Source: HGM04593 sp045613945
GTDB taxonomy: Bacteria; Bacteroidota; Bacteroidia; Bacteroidales; Bacteroidaceae
Assembly: GCA_045613945.1 (NCBI GenBank)
Contig: JAZLBZ010000052.1
Span: forward strand, 9,139-73,138
Length of the DNA stretch: 64,000 bases
Direction: 5' to 3'
The notes beneath the pieces were generated by a model that saw nothing but the letters and a program-made list of their open reading frames with translations, did no database searches and was not told the DNA's origin. Numbering within the stretch: position 1 is the first letter of the stretch; each line of letters starts with the position of its first letter. Made by a program: the position numbers and the translations under genes. Shown in pieces: positions 8,183 through 16,100 of the stretch.

Positions 8183-9373
8183 ATGTACGGAAATTTTCAA
8201 CAACACTTGAAAGACGAACTGGCTGCCATTGACGCAGCCGGCTTGTACAAGAGAGAACGTAACATTGCATCGCAACAGTTTGCCGAGATTACCCTTGAGG
8301 ATGGTTCAAAGGCACTCAACTTCTGTGCCAACAACTATCTTGGCCTCTCGAATAACCCACGCCTGATGAAGGCTGCCCAGGAGGCTATGGAGGCACGCGG
8401 CTTTGGTATGTCGTCGGTACGTTTCATCTGTGGAACACAGGACTACCACAAGACTCTTGAAAAAGCTATTGCCGACTATTTCAAGACCGAGGATACAATC
8501 CTCTATGCAGCCTGCTTCGATGCTAACGGTGGTCTCTTTGAACCTCTGTTCACTGCCGAGGATGCCATAATCTCAGACTCCCTGAACCACGCCTCAATCA
8601 TTGACGGTGTACGTCTTTGCAAGGCGCAGCGTTACCGCTATGCGAATGCCGACATGGCCGATCTTGAGCGTTGTCTGCAGGAGGCGCAGGCACAGCGTTA
8701 TCGTATCATTGTTACCGACGGTGTCTTCTCAATGGACGGCAACGTTGCTCCAATGGACAAGATTTGTGACCTTGCCGAGAAGTACAATGCTCTTGTAATG
8801 GTCGATGAGTCACACTCTGCAGGCGTTGTTGGAGCTACAGGTCATGGCGTTGCCGAGCAGTTCGACTGCTATGACCGCATTGACATCTTCACCGGTACAC
8901 TTGGCAAGGCTTTTGGTGGTGCTGTAGGTGGTTTCACTACAGGCCGCAAGGAGATTATCGACATGCTGCGCCAGCGTTCACGTCCATACCTCTTCTCCAA
9001 CTCATTGCCACCATCAGTTGTGGGTGCGTCTATCGAGGTGTTCAAGATGCTTGCAGAGAGCGACGAACTCCACACCAAACTGCAGAACAATGTAAACTAT
9101 TTCCGCGACAAGATGCTGGCAGCAGGCTTCGATATCAAGCCTACACAGTCGGCAATCTGTGCAGTTATGCTCTACGATGCTCCTCTGTCACAGGTGTTCG
9201 CGCAGAAAATGGCCCAGGAGGGAATCTTTGTTACCGGGTTCTACTATCCTGTAGTTCCAAAGGGCGAGGCACGCATCCGCGTCCAGCTCTCGGCCGCTCA
9301 TGAGCAGGAGCACCTTGACAAGGCAATTGCAGCTTTCATCAAGGTTGGCAAGGAACTTGGAGTGATAAAGTAA
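8183..9373 (+). CDS. kbl: 2-amino-3-ketobutyrate CoA ligase (glycine C-acetyltransferase)
   Basis: A 396-residue PLP enzyme of the alpha-oxoamine synthase family. It cleaves 2-amino-3-oxobutyrate with CoA to glycine and acetyl-CoA, the second step of threonine breakdown. Visible motifs are ANNYLGLSN near residue 50, the substrate/PLP segment SDSLNHASIIDG, the cofactor Asp in VMVDESHSAGVVG (about 207-215), and the PLP-lysine in TGTLGKAFGG (K242). Full length for the family. The threonine dehydrogenase at 5702 on the other strand makes the preceding substrate. The stop overlaps the start of a short AAGGTGAAAACTG repeat, and a 40-bp palindromic terminator follows. Confidence 0.95.
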   Translation: MYGNFQQHLKDELAAIDAAGLYKRERNIASQQFAEITLEDGSKALNFCANNYLGLSNNPRLMKAAQEAMEARGFGMSSVRFICGTQDYHKTLEKAIADYFKTEDTILYAACFDANGGLFEPLFTAEDAIISDSLNHASIIDGVRLCKAQRYRYANADMADLERCLQEAQAQRYRIIVTDGVFSMDGNVAPMDKICDLAEKYNALVMVDESHSAGVVGATGHGVAEQFDCYDRIDIFTGTLGKAFGGAVGGFTTGRKEIIDMLRQRSRPYLFSNSLPPSVVGASIEVFKMLAESDELHTKLQNNVNYFRDKMLAAGFDIKPTQSAICAVMLYDAPLSQVFAQKMAQEGIFVTGFYYPVVPKGEARIRVQLSAAHEQEHLDKAIAAFIKVGKELGVIK

Positions 9374-9399
9374 GGTGAAAACTGAAAGGTGAAAACTGA
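9372..9399. repeat. Second copy of the GGTGAAAACTGAAA repeat
   Basis: AAGGTGAAAACTG followed by AAAGGTGAAAACTGA, the same period-14 unit as at 5587-5625, starting inside the kbl stop codon. Confidence 0.75.
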
Positions 9400-9422
9400 T
9401 GTTTTCCCGTTGTATAATTGAA

Positions 9423-9462
9423 AAAAAGATGAAGGCGATAAATTTATCGCCTTCATCTTTTT
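9423..9462. terminator. 40-bp perfect palindromic bidirectional terminator
   Basis: A perfect palindrome centred between 9442 and 9443 with A/T tracts at both ends (AAAAAGATGAAGGCGATAAA and its complement). It lies between the converging kbl and sialate esterase genes. Confidence 0.85.
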
Positions 9463-9465
9463 CCG

Positions 9466-11568
9466 TTATTTGTTACTTGGTCTTTTCCAATCCCTTTTAA
9501 CCTCGATGTCAAAGGTGCTTGCTGGTAGGTCGGCTTCGTTCACAAGGTTGGCATCGGTGTAGGGCTGCCATGCGTAGCGCACACGGTGGGCTTCACGCTC
9601 TATTATTATACGGTTGTCCTTGAACTTAACCTCTTTCTCTGCGTCAACCTTGCTGAAGCGGCCACTATGGTCGGCAACCTCCAGGCCTCTCAAAATATAG
9701 TTGTCGCTTGTCTTCAGTTCTGTTGCGTTACTGAACTCAATGACGGTCCTGCCATTGAAACTGAATGCTTTGAAAGGTGCTGGGCCATGCTGTGCTACGT
9801 GCTGCATGCCATATGTCTGGTTCAGCGCCAGGCGTGCAAGTCGCTCTCCAACGGGCGCTTTCTCTTTTGGATGTACATCGCTTGGGTGTCCCTTGTCGCT
9901 CGATACGGCAAAGTCACAGTTAGGTATTTCTGCTGCCAGGCGGCGCTGCGAGTCGCGGAAGTGCGGCCACGATGGGCGGTTTATGCTTGAGAGTTGAACA
10001 AAGTAGAATGGCATTTCAGGGTCGTTCCATGTTTTGCGCCAACTGTCGATGAGGGTGGGGAATATCACTTCGTGCAACTCAATGTTGTGCGCGTTCGATT
10101 CGCCCTGGTACCATATCGCTCCCTTTATCGGGTAACTTGCTATTGGCATAATTCCTGTCTCGTAGAGATAACAAGGTTCGTAGGGGTGACGTTGTAATTT
10201 GACACTGCTCTTTGCAATGTTCTGCTTTGCGCGGCCTCGGCACCAGTCCTGTATCATGTCATTCTCTTTCCAGTTGTAGAGTATGTCGACCAGTACGGGG
10301 TGAAACTCAAGTGTCTTGCGGTCTATGTATGCTTCGGCAGGTGCACCGCCAACAGCATTGCAAATGAGTCCCACCGGAACACCGAGCGAGTCGGCAAGCA
10401 TGGCGCCGAAATGGTAGGCAACAGCCGAGAAGTCGCTCACGTTCTCCTTGTTTTGCAACTGCCATGTGGTAGGCTGGTAGTAGTCGTGGTTATTTAGTCT
10501 TACAAGGTCGACGGAATCCCACTCAACGCTGTTGGTGAGTACGCGTGGTTTCATGTCATAGAGGCGGATGTCTCTCTTCTTTACATTCGAAAGGCTCTGC
10601 TCAATGTGCGATGATTCCTTTACCATGAAAGCCATGTTTGATTGTCCCGAACAGAGCCATACCTCGCCAATGACAAGGTTCTTGTATTCTTTCTTCTCTT
10701 TGCCACATTCAACGGTCAGTGTGTAACTCTTGCCGTCGGCTACCATTGGAGTGAACATTACCTTCCAACTGCCATCCTCTGCTGCTGTTTTAATGATTCT
10801 TTGCTTGCCGAACCGCACAGAGACCGCTTTGCCGGCATTGGCTGTCCCACTTACAACAAAAGGCTTGCCTTGCTGCACAACCATGTTGTCGCTGTATATT
10901 GCCGGCAATGACAAACCGCCGTAGTCATTGGTTATTGCCGAATATACCTGTCCTGCAATTATGCCTGCACCCTGCTCGTTGGGGTGCAGCGCATCGGGCA
11001 TTAGGTCGGGGCGGTGGTACATATAACGGCTCAGGTCAATAAGTTCAAGTTCCTCGTATTTTGCAATATCTTCAATGACCTCCTGAATCTGCCAGTACCA
11101 GTCGCGTGTTCCGCTTTTGAAACGGCGGTGCCAATGGAAAATAGGTGTCATACGGCATATATAGACCTTCACTTCGGGGTTCTTGTTGCGCAAAGCCTTG
11201 ACGATGTTCATATAATCGCCATAGAACTCATCGCGGTAGTTGGGCCACGCACGTGGGTCGGTGTCGTTCAGCCCTAAATGGATGATGGCAATATCGGGCG
11301 CAAACTCAAGTGCTGCCGTGTATTCGGGCAGGTTGACGTATGGACGGTATCCTTTGCTCAATAGTGTCGCTCCCGAGTGACCGAAATTTCTCACCTCGTA
11401 CTCCTCGCCAAGCATCTGCTGCAGTTGTGTGGGGTATGATGTCTCGGCAGGGTTCTTGTGGGTCATACCGTAGGTAACGCTGTTGCCAATGCAGGCAACC
11501 TTTATTTTCTCCTGCGCTGTAGCAAGCAATGGCAGTGCCAGCAAAATGGCCAGTAAGGTTCTTTTCAT
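9466..11568 (-). CDS. Two-domain sialate O-acetylesterase (NanS-like, double SGNH)
   Basis: A 700-residue secreted esterase expected to remove O-acetyl groups from sialic acids so that sialidases can act. Signal peptide about 1-19. The first SGNH domain (20-215) has Ser30 in CIGNSVTYG, the GLND block near 99-102, and the Asp192/His195 pair in PDALHP. The second, sialate O-acetylesterase (SASA) domain starts near 220, with Ser310 in CSGQSNM and GAIWYQGESNA further on. The same two-domain layout is known for NanS of Tannerella forsythia. It is the last gene of a minus-strand series that includes two sialidases. Its own consensus promoter lies at 11642-11672. Confidence 0.88.
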   Translation of the reverse strand: MKRTLLAILLALPLLATAQEKIKVACIGNSVTYGMTHKNPAETSYPTQLQQMLGEEYEVRNFGHSGATLLSKGYRPYVNLPEYTAALEFAPDIAIIHLGLNDTDPRAWPNYRDEFYGDYMNIVKALRNKNPEVKVYICRMTPIFHWHRRFKSGTRDWYWQIQEVIEDIAKYEELELIDLSRYMYHRPDLMPDALHPNEQGAGIIAGQVYSAITNDYGGLSLPAIYSDNMVVQQGKPFVVSGTANAGKAVSVRFGKQRIIKTAAEDGSWKVMFTPMVADGKSYTLTVECGKEKKEYKNLVIGEVWLCSGQSNMAFMVKESSHIEQSLSNVKKRDIRLYDMKPRVLTNSVEWDSVDLVRLNNHDYYQPTTWQLQNKENVSDFSAVAYHFGAMLADSLGVPVGLICNAVGGAPAEAYIDRKTLEFHPVLVDILYNWKENDMIQDWCRGRAKQNIAKSSVKLQRHPYEPCYLYETGIMPIASYPIKGAIWYQGESNAHNIELHEVIFPTLIDSWRKTWNDPEMPFYFVQLSSINRPSWPHFRDSQRRLAAEIPNCDFAVSSDKGHPSDVHPKEKAPVGERLARLALNQTYGMQHVAQHGPAPFKAFSFNGRTVIEFSNATELKTSDNYILRGLEVADHSGRFSKVDAEKEVKFKDNRIIIEREAHRVRYAWQPYTDANLVNEADLPASTFDIEVKRDWKRPSNK

Positions 11569-11641
11569 AATCTATTTTTGGTTGTATATAAAATGTGAGG
11601 TGTTTAATTCTTGATGTGCCGCTCTTTTCAGAGTACTTACG

Positions 11642-11672
11642 CAAAAATAGGCTTTTGCTTTTGAAAAAGCAA
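11642..11672 (-). promoter_or_regulatory. Bacteroidetes-type promoter for the sialate O-acetylesterase gene
   Basis: Minus strand TTG, 20-nt spacer, TATTTTTG, 73 bp upstream of the start codon. The gene can therefore be expressed apart from the sialidases upstream. Confidence 0.7.
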
Positions 11673-11704
11673 GGGAAAAGAAGCAATTAAGCGGGTGTAC
11701 GTTA

Positions 11705-11749
11705 ACGACTAAAGCGTGAGTGCCCCAGGAGCGCTTACGCTTTAGTCGT
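11705..11749 (-). terminator. Hairpin after the alpha/beta-hydrolase lipoprotein gene
   Basis: ACGACTAAAGCGT and its complement form a 13-bp stem with a long loop. It lies 14 bp after the stop of the minus-strand gene at 11764. No strong T-run follows, so terminator function is probable rather than certain. Confidence 0.55.
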
Positions 11750-11763
11750 GTGTTTATGTGTTA

Positions 11764-13095
11764 TCAGAAACCGTTACTGAATACCTCCATCATCCACAGG
11801 CTGCAGGTAGTGGCGTGGTCAACTGGGAGTGCAGACTCTTGCAGGGTGACAATGCCGCTCCCGAATGCATCAAGGATGGCAGTGCTGTTCTCCTGTGGTA
11901 CAACCGCGTCGTACGGTGAATAGTGGAGTTTCATTGGGTGAACGGGAGTCCATCCCTTGGTAAGGTCGTTCTCCTCAAGGCACTGATAGAGTGCTTTGCA
12001 GATGGGAGATTCCTTGTCCAGGATTTCGGGACTTAGGATATCTGTGAGGTATATCTCGTTTTCGGCAAGGGCAGCGTCAGTTGTCTGCTTTACCTTATCC
12101 AAGAACAACTGGTTAATGGCTGCCGTGTCATGCTGCTTGCCGGCAATCATGCTGTCAATCTCTGACTTGACGTCAAGGTAGTTCTGTGAGTAGACCATCT
12201 CCTCGGTGAAGCCCTTCATGATGTCGGGGTAAGAGTCGAACATTGTCTTCATAACCAATGGGAATACTACCGGGTATGCAACCTTGCCGTCGGTAAGGTA
12301 CTTGTCAATGGTTACAACGGGGCTGTATGGGCCTGATGAGCAGTTGCTTGATGCAAAGTTCCATTTCCTGGCAAGCGCGAGATTTGTGTCCATGTACTTG
12401 TGTACGGCAATGGCGTTGCTTGCGCCCTGTGATGCACCGGCAAGGTAGAGTTTCCAGCCCTGCGACATTCCGCACTTGCCTTTGTCATTGAATAGACCGA
12501 ATCCCGCAGTCAGGGCATCAATGGAGTTGATGGCGCATACTTCGTGGTTAAGATAAGGGTGGGGCAACTCTTTGGTTATGCCGTAGCCAAGATAGTCGGG
12601 CATGATGGTTAGGGTGTTGCCGGTGATGAACATCTCAAGGGGGAATGTGCTGCTTGGAGCCTCGGCGTCACTTGTGATGGTGTAGTGCTCCATCAGGCAG
12701 ATGTTGTCGGGTCTCAGGTCGTTCCACACTCCATTGTCGAAGTAACCCAGCCAAAAGGCTGCCGCCGAGAGGGCCACTGCCTTGCCCTGTACATCGGTGC
12801 TGGGGTAAAGGTATGTTGTCTTGCGGAATCCTAACTGGATATTCTCATTGCCCAACTGTTCTTTCAGGGCATTCTCACGCATTGAAAATACCATTGCCAT
12901 TGGTTCCTTGATGGCTGCATATTCGTCCGGCATACTGTTGAGGAAAAGGCTCATTGGAAGTTGCATATCGCTCACGACTTCGTATGATGCGCTTGAATCT
13001 TCGCCCGGGGTCTCCATGTTGTTGCCGGGAGTGCATGCTGCAAAAATAGTCATCATCAATACGATGATGGGTAGCATGTAAAATCTCTTTTTCAT
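11764..13095 (-). CDS. Alpha/beta-hydrolase lipoprotein (secretory lipase/esterase-like)
   Basis: A 443-residue predicted lipoprotein with lipobox FAAC (Cys21) after a short hydrophobic signal. The core shows an alpha/beta-hydrolase pattern: MPDYLGYG, a nucleophile elbow GASQGASNA with the likely catalytic Ser, the Asp-containing HYSPYDAVVPQENS, and a late His in PVDHATTC. The fold resembles secretory lipases and prolyl-oligopeptidase-like esterases. It sits between the SGNH-sialidase fusion and the sialate O-acetylesterase with a 66-bp gap upstream. That suggests an ester-cleaving role on the same glycans or glycolipids, but the substrate is not known. Confidence 0.72.
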   Translation of the reverse strand: MKKRFYMLPIIVLMMTIFAACTPGNNMETPGEDSSASYEVVSDMQLPMSLFLNSMPDEYAAIKEPMAMVFSMRENALKEQLGNENIQLGFRKTTYLYPSTDVQGKAVALSAAAFWLGYFDNGVWNDLRPDNICLMEHYTITSDAEAPSSTFPLEMFITGNTLTIMPDYLGYGITKELPHPYLNHEVCAINSIDALTAGFGLFNDKGKCGMSQGWKLYLAGASQGASNAIAVHKYMDTNLALARKWNFASSNCSSGPYSPVVTIDKYLTDGKVAYPVVFPLVMKTMFDSYPDIMKGFTEEMVYSQNYLDVKSEIDSMIAGKQHDTAAINQLFLDKVKQTTDAALAENEIYLTDILSPEILDKESPICKALYQCLEENDLTKGWTPVHPMKLHYSPYDAVVPQENSTAILDAFGSGIVTLQESALPVDHATTCSLWMMEVFSNGF

Positions 13096-13161
13096 AAGTC
13101 TGTGTAAAAAAACTATTCAATAAAGTAGGTGAGCGCCTTTGACGGCCCTCACCAGTTACTC

Positions 13162-16100
13162 TTATCTAAGTATTGTCTTCTTGCCGTCAATAATGTACAG
13201 TCCCTTTGTTGGGTTGTTGACGCGACGTCCCTGCAAATCGTAGATGGCTTTCACCTTTCCGTTTTCCGCTTTTCCCTCGTTATTCACTTCCTCAATCGCT
13301 GTCGGGTTGGTTGACTTGATTGGGTAGAATGGTGCGTTGTCGCTGAACTTGTAAGTTCCGTTGCTTGCCCAGTCAAGTGAGAAGCGCACAAAGCGCATTG
13401 TAAAGCCACCGAACACGCCGTTCTCCTCATAATATACGCCAAGTGTACCGTCGGGGAGCACGACTGCAGCGCTGTAGGCCGAACCTATTGGGCAGATGGT
13501 CTTTGGAGTGCCGAATGTTGCGCCCTCGTCGGTTGAGAGTGCGATACTTACATTCTGGCGGCTACCACTGTTAGGCAATGTCTGGAATGCAATGTCCCAT
13601 GCGTTGCCTTCAACGGTTGAGCACCATACCATGTACTCGCCGTCGCATGCGTTGCCCGAGATTCCGCTGTTGAAACGTGTCTGTGAAGGCAAATGCCATG
13701 TCTCGCCATCGTTAGATGTGTAGTTGTAGTAGTTGTAGCCGCTCGAGCGTACGCTGATGGCCAGGTCGCCGTTGTTGCGCTCGAGCGTCTTTGGCTCGTC
13801 GGCGCCGCTTGTACCACTTGTGCCGCTCACATACCAACTCTGGCCGCCGTCCTTGCTCATGAAGAAATAGAAGTGTTGGCTGTTGTCGGCCTGACGGTTA
13901 ACGAAACTTGATACAAGTGTACCGTCGCGTTTCTGCAGTGCTGCGCCTGAACCCGAGAATCCGCTCTTCCATGTGTTGGTCTTGGGGTTAGAGCAGTTTG
14001 CACCAAAGAGGTCGTCGGTGTGGTCAACCGGTGTCTCCCATGTAAGACCGCCGTCGCGGCTGATGATTGTCTTCCAGCGTGGAGGCTCGGCTGCTGTGCC
14101 TGCGAAGAATCCGTGACCGTATGTGCCTGCGCTGGTCATAATACCTATGATTTCGCCGTTCTCGCGGTTTGTTACAATTGAGGCGTCGCCATGGCCATAG
14201 TTGCCACCGGTCTCGGCAGTACCGGCAACTGTCACAGGGTCACTCCATGTGCGGCCGTTATCCTCGGAGTACTGTGCTACAAGGTAGCAGTGGCTTGGGA
14301 GGTCGGAATTGTGCCCTTTGCGGTCATCGGTGAGTGTTACAAGGCGCTTGCCGTCCTTTGTCACAGTGATTGAGGGGATGCGGTAGTAGAGCGAGCCCTT
14401 GTCCATTGGCATGAGCACTGCTCCCTCTGAAAGGAATATTGTAACGCTGTGCGCCGGGTTGCCGTTATCCTCGGCAGTCTCCTTGCCGTCAACGGTGTAG
14501 GTAGTGATGCTTGCATCAACTGTGTTGCCCTCTTTGGCTGTCTCGGCAATGTCGTATGTAATCCACAGATAGTGGTCGCCCGGAGCAAGTGTCTTGTTGC
14601 CTGTGATGGTGAATGTTCCGTCTGCTGCAAGTGTAACAGTCTCGCCGAACTGCTCGCCGTTCTCCTCGCGCCATGTCATCTTCTTTTCAGGGTCAACGAA
14701 CAACTCGCGTGAGTTTGTCGCAAAGTATGCTTTGACGTTTGTAATGTCGTTTTTGTCGGTTCCTGCGAAAGCACCCTTCACGCCCTGGAACTCAACGCTG
14801 CCTTCAAGTCCGCTGACGCGGATTGTAGAACGCACGATGGGCTGGTCGGTGTTGCCAATTCCTGTGCTCACCTTGCCCTGTACAACATTTGAAGATGAGA
14901 ACTCGGCAAGAGCGTTGGTTACGTCAACCTCGTCAAAACGCCAGAGTGATGCGCCGTCTGCGTCTGCCGCCCAGCGTACAATCACTGCGTTTGCCTCCTG
15001 TGCGTGCAGTTCTACGGCATTGTCCTTGATGGTAAAGAAACCGAAAGCGCTCTGAATGGTGTAGATGTAGTTTGGCTCGCTCACAACACCAAACGATGTC
15101 GAGCCGCCGGTGCCGGCACCTGCTGTACCAAAGTACTCGCCCTTGTAATTCTTGATAGCGAGTTTGCCATCCTTCTCCCAGAAACTCCAGATGCGGTCGG
15201 CACTGAATGTCTTGTCGGCAAATCGCAGTTTCTGCATGTCATTGTCATAGTAGATTACCTTGCTTGCGCAGTATGCCTTTGACGAAGCGTTTGCAATGTA
15301 GTACCAGTGCTCGTCGCCCTCGGTGCTGATAGATGGAGCCTCAATCTTGTCCTCCTTTATCTTTACAGTGAAATTGGTGAGCACAACGCCGTTGCCGTTG
15401 CTGCCTGCAAGAGTGAACGATACGCTGCTTGCCTTCTGTGCCTTTGCACTGATGGTCTGTGCTGCTGTTGAGGTTGTGTATACTTTGCCATTGTCCATTG
15501 TAAGGGTGAGGCCGGTGTTGTGGCCGTTGTTGGCAAATGTGAAACTGTACTCGGTAATTACATAGCCTGCAGGCGGGGTGATTGCATATGCTGCGCTGCC
15601 GGCTGTACCGGTCATCATCTGCACGTTGTCGCCCTGCCAGTTCATGTTGTTGATTGTACCGCAACCGAACTGAAGTTGTGGAGTAGCGTTGCTCTTCCAG
15701 ACATTGTTCCAGTTCTGGTTTGCCGATGTGCCACGATAGAGACTGCCGTTGCTCTTGTCAACTGTATATGTGAGTGTAGATGGTTGTTCTGCCAGTTCGG
15801 CTGCCTCTACGATTGAGAACTGGCAGCCTGTATCGCCTCGGTCGCTTCCTAGTGTGGCGCTGTTGCTCCAGTTGTAGAGTTTGTAGTTCTGTCCCGAGCC
15901 TGTCTGGTTCAACTGGACGTCGCCCGATGAGATGATGTAGTATGCAGGTGTGTTTGCATAACTCACAGTCCAGCCTCTTGAAGGCTTGTTCTTTGTTGTT
16001 GAAATCTGTGTGTTGTAGTTTGCAACAGGGTTCAGGTATGAACCGTACTGGCGGTTCACAATGTCAAAGGTGTTGTCGCCACGATCAACGAACTTCCACA

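Noticed and set aside
13128..13153. GGTGAG/CTCACC inverted repeat as terminator of the 1554-residue sialidase gene
   Set aside because: The outer stem is only 6 bp with a loosely paired interior and it is upstream, not downstream, of the T-rich stretch needed for a good terminator; kept out as too weak.
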